Assembly: GCA_014650475.1 (NCBI GenBank)
Contig: BMVA01000020.1
Coordinates: 1-64,000 of the forward strand
Reading direction: 5' to 3'
Length of the DNA stretch: 64,000 nucleotides
From: Streptomyces albogriseolus
Lineage (GTDB): Bacteria > Actinomycetota > Actinomycetes > Streptomycetales > Streptomycetaceae
Each line of letters begins with the position of its first letter. Within the stretch, counting starts at the first letter, position 1. The position numbers were made by a program, and so were the translations under genes. Positions 1 to 8,073 of this stretch are shown in pieces. Under the pieces are notes generated by a model, which was not told the DNA's origin, made no database searches, and saw only the letters and a list, made by a program, of their open reading frames with translations.

Positions 1-10
1 CTCTCCGTGA
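1..10 (-). rRNA. rrs: 16S rRNA, first bases only (5' edge, runs off left)
   Basis: Read on the minus strand, the first bases of the window give TCACGGAGAG, which I recognise as the start of actinobacterial 16S rRNA just before the TTTGATCCTGGCTCAG segment. Only about ten nucleotides are present; the rest lies beyond position 1. The exact mature 5' end is not certain to a few bases. The typical Streptomyces rRNA leader precedes it at 11-500. Confidence 0.85.
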
Positions 11-505
11 ATGTTTACCCGTGATCGGGTGCACACATCACGAGAGCGGAACATCGGGAGGAATAATCCCGACGTTCACAGCGTCCTCGCTGTGTTTTCT
101 TCAAAGGAACCTCGACCATCCGAAACCGGATGGACGGGGTATCAACATATCTGGCGTTGACTTTTGGCACGCTGTTGAGTTCTCAAGGAACGGTCGCTTC
201 CTTTGTACTCACCCTCTCGGGCTTTCCTCCGGGCGCTTCCCTTCGGTCTTGCGTTTCCGACTCTATCAGACCCTTTCGGCTCCGATTCCCGGTCGGCGGG
301 ATGTCGTTGAGCTTTGGGCTTTCGCCCGTCGGCCTTTCGACATTCACTACGTTAACCGATCTCCCCGCCCGATTCATAATCGGGGCCGGCGGCTTCGAAT
401 TCGGGCATGAGGACACGCCGAATTCGACCCCGCTGAAGGGGTGGTCGTAGGTAGTGGGTTGGCCGCCTCCGGATGCGGACGAATGCCCTGCCCGGCTCAA
501 GCGGC
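11..505 (-). promoter_or_regulatory. rRNA operon leader with antitermination/processing signals
   Basis: This stretch without protein genes is the transcribed leader of the rRNA operon, read leftward. At 166-189 the minus strand reads TGAGAACTCAACAGCGTGCC, matching the boxA-like antitermination/RNase III region conserved before actinobacterial 16S genes. Other visible structure: a 7-bp hairpin at 368-384 (CCCGATT, 3-nt loop, AATCGGG) and a small GGGC-GAAA-GCCC hairpin near 320-331. A TAGAGT element near 263-268 on the minus strand resembles a -10 box, but its -35 is weak. Streptomyces rRNA operons usually have several tandem promoters; only the distal one is convincing here. Confidence 0.8.
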
Positions 506-512
506 TCGGGCT

Positions 513-541
513 ACATTACGCATCTTCCGCCGACGAGTCAA
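513..541 (-). promoter_or_regulatory. Distal rRNA promoter (TTGACT / 17 bp / TAATGT)
   Basis: On the minus strand there is a -35 element TTGACT (536-541), a 17-bp spacer and a -10 element TAATGT (513-518), giving a start near 505. This is a near-consensus housekeeping sigma promoter, facing the 16S gene. The -35 hexamer contains the TGA stop codon of the upstream DNA glycosylase gene. Confidence 0.7.
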
Positions 542-1179
542 CTTCGGCGGCGGCGCGGCACGTGCGCCCGGTACGGGCTGACCGTCGGGTCGTCGGCGAC
601 CCAGTACCGCCAGGGGTGCACGGCGCCCTCGCCGGAGACGCCGGTGCGCGGCCCGGTGCGCACGTGGGCGGAGCCGACGGGCGCGCCGTGGAGAATCCGC
701 AGCGGGGTGGCGCCCTTGGCGCAGGCGTCCGTGCCATTGAGGGAGCGGTCGACGTCCAGGGCCGTGGCGAGGCGGGCCGGGCCCTTGGCCAGCTCTTTGT
801 CGTTGCGGGCGGCGAGCCGGCGGGTGCGGGCGAGCTCCGCGCCCTCCACGATCTCTCCCGCGCGCAGCAGGACCGCGCTCGCCCGGCCCTGGGGTCCGCA
901 GACCAGGTTCATGCAGAACCACATGCCGTAGGTGAAGTAGACGTACACATGGCCGGGCGCACCGAACATCACCTCGTTGCGGGCCGTGCGGCCGCGATAG
1001 GCGTGCGAACCGGGGTCGTTCTGTCCGTCGTAGGCCTCGACCTCGGTCAGGCGGAGGGTGATCGGTCCGTCCGGGGTGGCGCGGACGAGGAGGCGGCCGA
1101 GGAGATCGGGGGCAACCTCGAGGACGGGCCGGTCGAAGAACTCTCTCGGCAGGGGCGTACGGTCGGGGCTCGCGATCAT
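538..1179 (-). CDS. 3-methyladenine DNA glycosylase (AAG/MPG family)
   Basis: A 213-residue protein that should remove alkylated purines such as 3-methyladenine in base excision repair, in the cytoplasm. It matches the AAG/MPG fold family: [18 protein letters not shown] near the N-terminus, [20 protein letters not shown] with the catalytic Glu region, and [16 protein letters not shown] in the core. Length is normal for bacterial members. I chose the ATG at 1179 because homology begins there. No Shine-Dalgarno sequence is visible, but TACCCT lies 8 nt upstream (complement 1188-1193), suggesting a nearly leaderless mRNA. The gene is transcribed toward the rRNA operon, and its stop codon sits inside the distal rRNA promoter. 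Confidence 0.9.
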   Translation of the reverse strand: MIASPDRTPLPREFFDRPVLEVAPDLLGRLLVRATPDGPITLRLTEVEAYDGQNDPGSHAYRGRTARNEVMFGAPGHVYVYFTYGMWFCMNLVCGPQGRASAVLLRAGEIVEGAELARTRRLAARNDKELAKGPARLATALDVDRSLNGTDACAKGATPLRILHGAPVGSAHVRTGPRTGVSGEGAVHPWRYWVADDPTVSPYRAHVPRRRRS

Positions 1180-1368
1180 GCCGTCCGAGGGTACTGGAGG
1201 CGGGTGGACCACGGGCTGGTCACGCCGGCGCCGCGGTGGCCAGGGTGAGGGGCACACGGAACCGGCCGCGGCCGGATCGCGTTGTTAGGGATCGGAGTCC
1301 GGCGCACGAGGTGCTGCGGGCCGGTGGATCAGGTGTGGCCCGCTGGGGTCGCCTGGAGAGGGAGAGAC

Positions 1369-2151
1369 ATGGCGTTCAAGAAGCTGCTGGCGAGTCTGGG
1401 GGCCGGCGGGGCCTCGGTCGAGACGGTGCTGCACGAGGTCAACGTCGTTCCTGGGGGCGTGGTCCAGGGCGAGGTGCGGATCCAGGGCGGGTCCGTGAAC
1501 CAGCAGATCGAGGGGCTGTCGGTCGGTCTTCAGGCCAAGGTCGAGGTGGAGAGCGGCGACCAGGAGTACAAGCAGAACATCGAGTTCACCAAGCAGCAGC
1601 TGGGGGGCGCCTTCGAACTGCAGGCGGGCGCGGTGCACGCCGTGCAGTTCGGGCTGGAGATCCCGTGGGAGACGCCGATCACGATGATCGACGGTCAGCC
1701 GCTGCGCGGGATGGACATCGGTGTGACCACCGAGCTGGCGATCGCGCGGGCCGTGGACTCCGGTGACCTCGACCCGGTGAACGTGCACCCGCTGCCGGCG
1801 CAGAAGGCGATCCTGGACGCGTTCATCCAGCTCGGCTTCCGCTTCAAGAACGCGGACATGGAGCGGGGCCAGATCCGGGGTACGCGGCAGAGGCTGCCGT
1901 TCTACCAGGAGATCGAGTTCTTCCCGCCGTCTCAGTACCGCGGGCTGCACCAGGTGGAGCTGAGCTTCGTCGCCGACGCGCAGGCGATGGACGTCGTGCT
2001 GGAGATGGACAAGAAGCCGGGTCTGTTCAGCGAGGGCAGCGACACGTTCCGCTCCTTCCAGGTGGGGCTGAACGACTACCAGGGGACCGACTGGGCGGCG
2101 TACCTGAACCAGTGGCTGTCGGAGGTCGGCTCCAAGCGCAACTGGTTCTAG
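1369..2151 (+). CDS. Spo0M/SpoOM-like sporulation-associated protein
   Basis: A 260-residue cytoplasmic protein of the Spo0M family (arrestin-like fold). In Bacillus, Spo0M affects sporulation; the role in Streptomyces is not settled. The family pattern is visible: [21 protein letters not shown] at the N-terminus, then [17 protein letters not shown], the WETPIT segment, and the C-terminal [15 protein letters not shown]. The ATG at 1369 is preceded by GGAGAGGGAGAG. It is followed 41 bp later by the PEBP-like gene on the same strand, so the two may be co-transcribed. No signal peptide is seen. Confidence 0.85.
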   Translation: MAFKKLLASLGAGGASVETVLHEVNVVPGGVVQGEVRIQGGSVNQQIEGLSVGLQAKVEVESGDQEYKQNIEFTKQQLGGAFELQAGAVHAVQFGLEIPWETPITMIDGQPLRGMDIGVTTELAIARAVDSGDLDPVNVHPLPAQKAILDAFIQLGFRFKNADMERGQIRGTRQRLPFYQEIEFFPPSQYRGLHQVELSFVADAQAMDVVLEMDKKPGLFSEGSDTFRSFQVGLNDYQGTDWAAYLNQWLSEVGSKRNWF

Positions 2152-2192
2152 GCTCGTCCGCGACTGAACGTCATCGATCAGGAGGTACCGAG

Positions 2193-2732
2193 GTGACCGA
2201 GCACAAGCGGCGGCCGCTCCCCCATGACTTCCATCCGCCCGTTCCGTCGTTCACGGTGACGAGCGACGATGTGACGGAGGGGGCGGCGCTCAAGGACGCT
2301 CAGGTCCACGCGGCGGGCAACACGTCGCCGCATCTGCGGTGGGAGGGTTTCCCGCCGGAGACCAAGAGCTTCGCCGTGACCTGCTACGACCCGGACGCCC
2401 CGACGGGCAGCGGGTTCTGGCACTGGGTGGTGTTCGACATCCCGGCCTCGGTGACCGAGCTGCCGGCCGGCGCCGGCAGCGGCTCGTTCGAGGGGCTTCC
2501 AGCGGGCGCCGTCCACGCGCGGAACGACTACGGCACCAAGGAGTTCGACGGTGCCGCGCCGCCGCCCGGGGACGGTCCGCACCGGTACGTGTTCACGGTG
2601 TACGCGGTGGACCAGGAGAAGCTGGGTCCGGACGCGGACGCCTCTCCCGCCGTGGTCGGTTTCAACCTGCGGTTCCACACGCTCGCGCGGGCGCAGCTGA
2701 TCGGTGAGTACGAGGTGCCCGCGGAGTCCTGA
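2193..2732 (+). CDS. YbhB/YbcL family (PEBP / Raf kinase inhibitor-like) protein
   Basis: A 179-residue protein of the phosphatidylethanolamine-binding protein superfamily, bacterial YbhB/YbcL branch. Visible family segments are [42 protein letters not shown], which carries the conserved DPDAP and W-H-W pocket residues, and [13 protein letters not shown] further on. The ligand is unknown. The GTG at 2193 was chosen over an upstream in-frame ATG because AGGAGGT lies 7 nt before it. It follows the Spo0M-like gene and ends before a strong intrinsic terminator at 2769-2811. No signal peptide, so probably cytoplasmic. Confidence 0.88.
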   Translation: MTEHKRRPLPHDFHPPVPSFTVTSDDVTEGAALKDAQVHAAGNTSPHLRWEGFPPETKSFAVTCYDPDAPTGSGFWHWVVFDIPASVTELPAGAGSGSFEGLPAGAVHARNDYGTKEFDGAAPPPGDGPHRYVFTVYAVDQEKLGPDADASPAVVGFNLRFHTLARAQLIGEYEVPAES

Positions 2733-2768
2733 GTCCTCCGCGTGACGCCGGACGTTCCCGGAACGTTT

Positions 2769-2811
2769 GCCCGCCCCTGGTCCTGGAATTGATCAGGGGC
2801 GGGCATTTTTT
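2769..2811 (+). terminator. Intrinsic terminator after PEBP-like gene
   Basis: Perfect 11-bp stem GCCCGCCCCTG (2769-2779) with CAGGGGCGGGC (2794-2804), followed by ATTTTTT. This is a classical Rho-independent terminator, unusual for its long T run in such GC-rich DNA. Confidence 0.85.
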
Positions 2812-2940
2812 CCGCCGGGGTCCCCCGGGAGGCGTCTTCCGGGGGAGCAGCGGATATTGCGTTGTCCCTCCCGGCGCGCCCGGCCAGAGTTGTTCCAGCT
2901 CGCCGAGGGGCGGGCCGGTGCGCACGGGAGGTGGGCTGGT

Positions 2941-3447
2941 ATGCGGGACACGCTGGTGCTGAACGCGAGCTTCGAGCCGTTGTCGACGGTGACGCTGAAC
3001 CGAGCTGTCGTTCTGGTGCTGCAGGACAAGGCCGTCGTCGAGCAGGCCCATCCCGAACTGCGGATGCGGGGAGCCGCGGTCGACATACCGGCGCCCCGGG
3101 TGATCAGGCTCTGCCGGTATGTGCGGGTGCCGTTCCGCAGACGTGCGCCGTGGTCGAGGCGGGGTGTGCTGGTGAGGGACCGGCACCGGTGCGCGTACTG
3201 CGGCCGGAGGGCGACGACGGTCGACCATGTGGTGCCGCGGTCGCTCGGCGGGCAGGACACCTGGCTGAACACGGTGGCGTCGTGCGCCGAGGACAACCAC
3301 CGCAAGGCCGACCGGACACCGGAGCAGGCGGGGATGCCGCTGCTGCGTGAGCCGTACGAGCCGACGCCGGCGGACGCGATGCTGTTGGCTCTCGCCCGGG
3401 ATGAATTCGAGGCGCTGCCGGAGTGGCTGGCGTTGGACGCCGCGTGA
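2941..3447 (+). CDS. HNH endonuclease family protein
   Basis: A 168-residue protein with an HNH nuclease domain. The zinc-type knuckle CAYCG is at about residues 84-88, followed by TTVDHVVPRSLGG and NTVASCAEDNHRKADRT, which supply the H, N and H residues of the motif. The N-terminal half (RDTLVLNASFEPLSTVTLNRAVVLVL) is typical of a widespread actinobacterial HNH family whose biological role is unknown. ATG 2941 is preceded by GGGAGGT. The gene stands alone between a terminator at 2769 and a bidirectional terminator at 3509. It lacks any restriction-modification partner nearby, so a restriction function is not supported. Confidence 0.88.
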   Translation: MRDTLVLNASFEPLSTVTLNRAVVLVLQDKAVVEQAHPELRMRGAAVDIPAPRVIRLCRYVRVPFRRRAPWSRRGVLVRDRHRCAYCGRRATTVDHVVPRSLGGQDTWLNTVASCAEDNHRKADRTPEQAGMPLLREPYEPTPADAMLLALARDEFEALPEWLALDAA

Positions 3448-3508
3448 CGGCTCGCCGTAGGGACTGAGTTGACCGCCCCCGTGCGGGTTGTTCGTGGTTG
3501 ATCGCGCA

Positions 3509-3541
3509 GTTCCCCGCGCCCCTTCAGGGGGCGCGGGGAAC
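3509..3541. terminator. Bidirectional terminator (Streptomyces-type palindrome)
   Basis: A perfect 14-bp inverted repeat, GTTCCCCGCGCCCC (3509-3522) with GGGGCGCGGGGAAC (3528-3541), between the converging HNH and stomatin-like genes. Palindromes of this composition are very common between converging genes in Streptomyces genomes. Confidence 0.8.
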
Positions 3542-3560
3542 GCGTGTTTTCTGGGCGCTC

Positions 3561-4505
3561 TCAGTCGATCGAGGGGTTCTCGCGGCGTTCCTGGGCGGGG
3601 ACGTTCGCCGTGGTGCCGTTGCCACCCAGGCTGGAGCCGAAGTTGCCGACGGCGCCGGAGAGGCCCTTGAGGGCGTCGCCGATCTCGCTGGGGACGATCC
3701 ACAGCTTGTTGGCGTCGCCCTCGGCGATCTTCGGGAGCATCTGGAGGTACTGGTAGGAGAGCAGCTTCTGGTCCGGGTCGCCGGCGTGGATGGCCTCGAA
3801 GACCGTGCGGACGGCCTGGGCCTCGCCCTCGGCGCGCAGCGCGGCGGCCTTGGCCTCGCCTTCGGCGCGCAGGATCTGGGACTGCTTCTCGCCCTCGGCG
3901 CGCAGGATCTCGGACTGCCGGACGCCCTCGGCCTGGAGGATGGCGGCGCGCTTGTCGCGGTCGGCGCGCATCTGCTTCTCCATCGAGTCCTGGATGGAGG
4001 TGGGCGGTTCGATGGCCTTGAGCTCGACGCGGTTGACGCGGATGCCCCACTTGCCGGTGGCTTCGTCGAGGACGCCGCGCAGGGCCGCGTTGATCTCCTC
4101 GCGGGAGGTGAGGGTGCGCTCGAGGTCCATGCCGCCGATGATGTTGCGCAGGGTGGTGACGGTGAGCTGCTCGATGGCCTGGATGTAGCTGGCGACCTCG
4201 TAGGTCGCGGCCCGGGCGTCGGTCACCTGGTAGTAGATGACGGTGTCGATGTTGACGACCAGGTTGTCCTGGGTGATCACCGGCTGCGGCGGGAAGGGGA
4301 CGACCTGCTCGCGGAGGTCGATGCGGTTGCGGATGGTGTCGATGAACGGGACGACGATGTTGAGGCCCGCGTTGAGCGTCCGCGTGTAGCGGCCGAAGCG
4401 CTCGACGATGGCGGCGCTGGCCTGTGGGATGACTTGGATCGTCTTGATCAGGGCGATGAAGACCAACACCACCAGGATGATCAGGACGATGATGACCGGT
4501 TCCAT
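3561..4505 (-). CDS. SPFH/Band 7 (stomatin-like) membrane protein
   Basis: A 314-residue slipin/stomatin homologue. Residues 1-20 form a membrane anchor (MEPVIIVLIILVVLVFIALI). The Band 7 domain follows (QASAAIVERFGRYTRTLNAG through RVNRVELKAIEPPTSI). The second half is a long helical, Ala/Glu/Arg-rich coiled coil with recurring ILRAEGE units. It should assemble ring-like membrane scaffolds. It is downstream of an NfeD-type gene on the same strand (158 bp apart), the classic stomatin-NfeD pairing. GGGGAA lies 6 nt before the ATG at 4505. The C-terminus is short and Gly/Asn-rich. A membrane quality-control role is inferred only. Confidence 0.9.
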   Translation of the reverse strand: MEPVIIVLIILVVLVFIALIKTIQVIPQASAAIVERFGRYTRTLNAGLNIVVPFIDTIRNRIDLREQVVPFPPQPVITQDNLVVNIDTVIYYQVTDARAATYEVASYIQAIEQLTVTTLRNIIGGMDLERTLTSREEINAALRGVLDEATGKWGIRVNRVELKAIEPPTSIQDSMEKQMRADRDKRAAILQAEGVRQSEILRAEGEKQSQILRAEGEAKAAALRAEGEAQAVRTVFEAIHAGDPDQKLLSYQYLQMLPKIAEGDANKLWIVPSEIGDALKGLSGAVGNFGSSLGGNGTTANVPAQERRENPSID

Positions 4506-4663
4506 CGTCGGTTCCCCGAACCCTTCTTAGCCTCGGCGCCTACGGCAGGTCGTGTGTGCCTGTGCACGGTCGTGCGGTTGTAGATCTTGCTGGTCGAGTC
4601 TGTCAGACCGCGGGCCCAACCGGGGGCGTGTTCGCGCCGGTTGTTCGCACGGGAGGTGCGGGA

Positions 4664-5104
4664 TCACATGATGATCGCGGTGGCCCCCTCGATGTCCACG
4701 ACGTCGACCTCCTGGCCGGCCTCGTAGGAGCGGCCGGTGTCGAGGGCGCGGGCCGACCAGACCTCGCCCGCCAGTTTGATGCGGCCGCCGCTGCCGTCGA
4801 CGCGTTCGAGGACGACGGCCTGCTTCCCCTTCAGGGCGTCGACGCCGGTGGCGAGTTCGGGCCTTTGGGAGCGGTGTCTGCGGGCGATGGGGCGGACGAC
4901 GGCGATCAGCGCGGTCGAGACGACGGCGAAGACCGCGACCTGGGCGACTGCTCCGCCGCCGAAGATGCCGGAGACCACTGCGGCGGCGACGGCGCCCACC
5001 GCGAGCATGCCGAGTTCGGGCATCGCGGTGATCACCAGCCCGATGCCGAGTGCCGTCGCGCCGATCAGCCACCACAGCCATGCGTCGATGTCCACACGGG
5101 TCAT
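4664..5104 (-). CDS. NfeD family membrane protein
   Basis: A 146-residue NfeD-type protein of the short class lacking the serine protease domain. Residues about 7-75 contain three or four hydrophobic segments (WLWWLIGATALGIGLVITA, LAVGAVAAAVVSGIFGG, VAVFAVVSTALIAVV). Residues about 90-146 form the OB-fold domain (GKQAVVLERVDGSGGRIKLAGEVWSARA) that family members use as a stomatin-interacting module. It sits upstream of the SPFH gene. The start at 5104 fits the family; an ATG at 5119 is possible. Neither has a clear Shine-Dalgarno sequence. Confidence 0.85.
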   Translation of the reverse strand: MTRVDIDAWLWWLIGATALGIGLVITAMPELGMLAVGAVAAAVVSGIFGGGAVAQVAVFAVVSTALIAVVRPIARRHRSQRPELATGVDALKGKQAVVLERVDGSGGRIKLAGEVWSARALDTGRSYEAGQEVDVVDIEGATAIIM

Positions 5105-5191
5105 GGTAGAACCGCGCACCCGGTCACGGACAGGGCGCGGTCGGTCGAACGGGCCCCGTGGTGCCGGGTGTTGTGCGGGGGGGGTGCGGCG

Positions 5192-5989
<798 letters not shown>

Positions 5990-6141
5990 GAGCGCCTTGT
6001 CTCCCCTTGCAGTGTGGCCGGTCTCGGCTGTCGCGTACGCCTTGTGGGTCGGTCCGCCGCACCCGTGGGCGGGAGCCCCTCATGAAATCTACGCCACCGG
6101 CCGACCCGGACATTCCATCGGTCCGGCTTCCGGGCGCTGTC

Positions 6142-6154
6142 TAGGGTGTACGCA
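6142..6154 (+). promoter_or_regulatory. Leaderless -10 element (TAGGGT, 6 nt before ATG)
   Basis: TAGGGT at 6142-6147 lies 6 nt before the ATG at 6154, with no Shine-Dalgarno sequence. This spacing puts the transcription start on the start codon. The -35 is not recognisable. Confidence 0.5.
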
Positions 6155-6942
6155 TGCTTTCGGAACCACGCTCCGGTCGTCTCGCCGCTTGGGGCAATGC
6201 CCTTCTTGCCGGACTTGTCTCTCCCGACGAGGCGGTGCTCGCCGTGGTCGGGGAGGACGCGGTGCACCGTGTGGAGGGGGTGACCGGGGAGTCCGCGCCG
6301 GTGGGGCTGACGCTGGCCCTGGGGCGGCTGCGGGGGCTCGGGGTGTCGGGGCTGCGGGTGGCGCTGCCGGCGCCGGGGCATCCGCTGGGGCTGAGCGGCC
6401 CGCCGGAGTTCAACGCGCGGGCGCTGGAGGCCGAGGAGGCCGTGGTGTGCCAGGGGGCGGCGCTGGGGCTGGTGCCGGAGGTGACGGAGGCCGGGCCCGA
6501 GGGCGATGTGCATGTGGAGGTCCTCTGGCACTGTCTGCCGGTGCGGGAGGCGCCGCCGGCGGACGTGCCGTCGCTGGGTGAGGCGGAGCGGGAGCTGGCG
6601 GAGGCGCTGCGGGAGGCGACGGAGGCGCTGACCCGGCTGGACGTGGCCGGGTCGGGTCCGGTCGCGGAGGCGGCGATCGACGCGTACCGGGCGCGGGCCA
6701 CGGCGTCGCGCGGGCGGGACGTGCTGGCGCCGGGGTATCCGCCGCGTGCCGTGCGGGTGCTGGAGCTGGCGCAGCGGGTGGGCGCGCTGGTGTCGCTGGC
6801 GACGGCGCACGGGCACGGTGGCGCGGTGAGCGCGTCGGAGATGTCGGCGCGGGCGCTGGCGCTGCGGCCGGTGGAGCGGACGGCCCGGCGGGCGCAGGTG
6901 GCCGCGTACAACGCGTTCGTGGAGGAGCGCGGGGCGCGCTGA
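6154..6942 (+). CDS. Conserved hypothetical actinobacterial protein
   Basis: A 262-residue soluble protein that I do not recognise beyond its being typical of Streptomyces. It is rich in Ala, Leu, Glu and Arg. It begins with SGRLAAWGNALLAGLVSPDEA, has a middle part with alternating strands (GVSGLRVALPAPGHPLGL), and ends with helices (RAVRVLELAQRVGALVSLATAHGHGGAVSASEM). No signal peptide or membrane segment is visible. The start is supported by a leaderless-type -10 element. It is divergent from the ABC ATPase gene and is followed by a terminator-like hairpin at 6969-7011. Confidence 0.7.
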   Translation: MLSEPRSGRLAAWGNALLAGLVSPDEAVLAVVGEDAVHRVEGVTGESAPVGLTLALGRLRGLGVSGLRVALPAPGHPLGLSGPPEFNARALEAEEAVVCQGAALGLVPEVTEAGPEGDVHVEVLWHCLPVREAPPADVPSLGEAERELAEALREATEALTRLDVAGSGPVAEAAIDAYRARATASRGRDVLAPGYPPRAVRVLELAQRVGALVSLATAHGHGGAVSASEMSARALALRPVERTARRAQVAAYNAFVEERGAR

Positions 6943-6968
6943 ACCCGGCCCCGGGCCTCAAGGGCAGG

Positions 6969-7011
6969 GACGAGCCCCGGCGCCGGGTGGGGCGGGCGGC
7001 CGGGGCTTGTC
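6969..7011. terminator. Bidirectional terminator between converging genes
   Basis: A 13-bp stem (6969-6981 with 6999-7011, one G-U pair) lies between the gene ending at 6942 and the chaplin gene ending at 7030 on the other strand. There is no T run, which is usual in Streptomyces. Confidence 0.65.
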
Positions 7012-7029
7012 GTCTGGTGCCGTCGGTCG

Positions 7030-7275
7030 TCAGTCGTTGACGGCGACGTTGCCGAAGGCCGGGTTCAGCACGCCGATGACGTTGATGCTGTTGCCCGACA
7101 CGTTGACCGGGACGTCGACCGGGACCTGGACGAGGTTGCCGGAGACGACGCCCGGGGAGCCCACGGCCTCGCCGTGCGCGTGGCTGCCCTCGGTGGCGGA
7201 GGCCATGCCCGCACCGGCGGCGAGCAGACCGCCCGCCACCATCGTCACGGCGGCTGCCTTCTTCAGGTTCTTCAC
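7030..7275 (-). CDS. chpE: Short chaplin without cysteines (ChpE type)
   Basis: An 81-residue secreted protein. Residues 1-27 are a signal peptide (KNLKKAAAVTMVAGGLLAAG, then cleavage after ASA). One chaplin domain follows, with the family pattern SGNLVQVPVDVPVNVSGN and the LNPAFGN motif. Chaplins assemble into amyloid-like films that coat aerial hyphae and spores. The two cysteines usual in this domain are absent, as in S. coelicolor ChpE; this matches my recollection that chpE sits in this neighbourhood. GTG 7275 has a perfect AAGGAGG ahead of it. A 9-bp GC hairpin at 7298-7319 in the leader lies just upstream of that site. Confidence 0.9.
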   Translation of the reverse strand: MKNLKKAAAVTMVAGGLLAAGAGMASATEGSHAHGEAVGSPGVVSGNLVQVPVDVPVNVSGNSINVIGVLNPAFGNVAVND

Positions 7276-7297
7276 TTTCCGTTCCCCTCCTTGCGAC

Positions 7298-7319
7298 GAC
7301 CGCGGCGAGCGCCGCGGTC
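7298..7319 (-). other. Hairpin in chaplin 5' leader
   Basis: A perfect 9-bp stem (7298-7306 with 7311-7319, 4-nt loop) lies 7 nt upstream of the AAGGAGG ribosome-binding site of the chaplin gene. It may stabilise the mRNA or influence translation; nothing more can be said from sequence. Confidence 0.45.
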
Positions 7320-7431
7320 CGCACTGGGCAACGCACGGCACGGGCCGGGGATACGGAACCCGGGGGCCATTCCCCCTACGGTATGAATCTCGCACCGGAG
7401 GGGAACCTTCCGGGTGATGGCGCAGCGGCGG

Positions 7432-8073
7432 TCAGCCGCTGATCCCGTGCCGTACGGCCCACAGCGCGGCCTGGGTGCGGTCCGCCAGGTCGAGCTTCAT
7501 CAGGATGTTCGACACGTGTGTCTTCACCGTCTTCTCGGAGAGCACGAGGGCGCGGGCGATCTCCCGGTTGGCGCGGCCGTCCGCGATCAGCCCGAGCACC
7601 TCGCGCTCCCGCTCGGTGAGGGAGCCCGCGCGTCCCGCGCCGGAACCGCTCTCCTCCTGGGACAGCAGCGCGCCCGCCACCTCCGGCTGCAGCAGCACGT
7701 GCCCGGCGTGCACGGAGCGGATGGCGCCGGCCAGCGCGTCGGGGTCGATGTCCTTGTACACGTAGCCGGCGGCGCCCGCGCGGAGGGCGGGGATCACCGT
7801 GCGCTGCTCGGTGAAGCTGGTGACGACCAGCACCCGGGCGCGGTGGTCCAGCTCGCGCAGCCGGCGCAGCGCCTCCACGCCGTCCATGCCGGGCATCTTG
7901 ATGTCCATGAGGACGACGTCGGGCTGGAGCTCGCCGGCCAGGGCGACCCCCTCCGCGCCGTCCGCGGCCTCGCCGACGACCTCGATGTCGTCCTGCACCT
8001 CCAGGAAGGTGCGCAGACCACGCCGGACCACCTGGTGGTCGTCGACCAGCAGCACCTTGATCGCGTCAGCCAC
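7432..8073 (-). CDS. LuxR-family response regulator (NarL type)
   Basis: A 213-residue two-component response regulator. Receiver domain at residues 5-120 with the acidic pair D11-D12, phospho-acceptor D57 in VVLMDIKMPG, and the conserved Lys in YVYKD. The C-terminal HTH is at about 150-208 (LTEREREVLGLIADGRANREIARALVLSEKTVKTHV). It should be phosphorylated by the kinase encoded just upstream, whose last codons overlap its start by 8 bp, implying translational coupling. Targets are unknown. The chaplin gene lies 156 bp downstream on the same strand and could be read through. Confidence 0.93.
   Translation of the reverse strand: MADAIKVLLVDDHQVVRRGLRTFLEVQDDIEVVGEAADGAEGVALAGELQPDVVLMDIKMPGMDGVEALRRLRELDHRARVLVVTSFTEQRTVIPALRAGAAGYVYKDIDPDALAGAIRSVHAGHVLLQPEVAGALLSQEESGSGAGRAGSLTEREREVLGLIADGRANREIARALVLSEKTVKTHVSNILMKLDLADRTQAALWAVRHGISG

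Noticed and set aside
1..540. Protein-coding ORFs of about 100-130 codons in the first 500 bp
   Set aside because: These fall in the rRNA leader, whose conserved antitermination region and promoter explain the sequence.
1262..1275. CCGGCCGCGGCCGG palindrome as an operator
   Set aside because: A GC-only palindrome of this type is expected by chance at this base composition, and nothing else supports a site there.
2941..3447. HNH nuclease as part of a restriction or defence system
   Set aside because: No methylase, helicase or other defence gene is next to it, and this small HNH family is a core actinobacterial gene.
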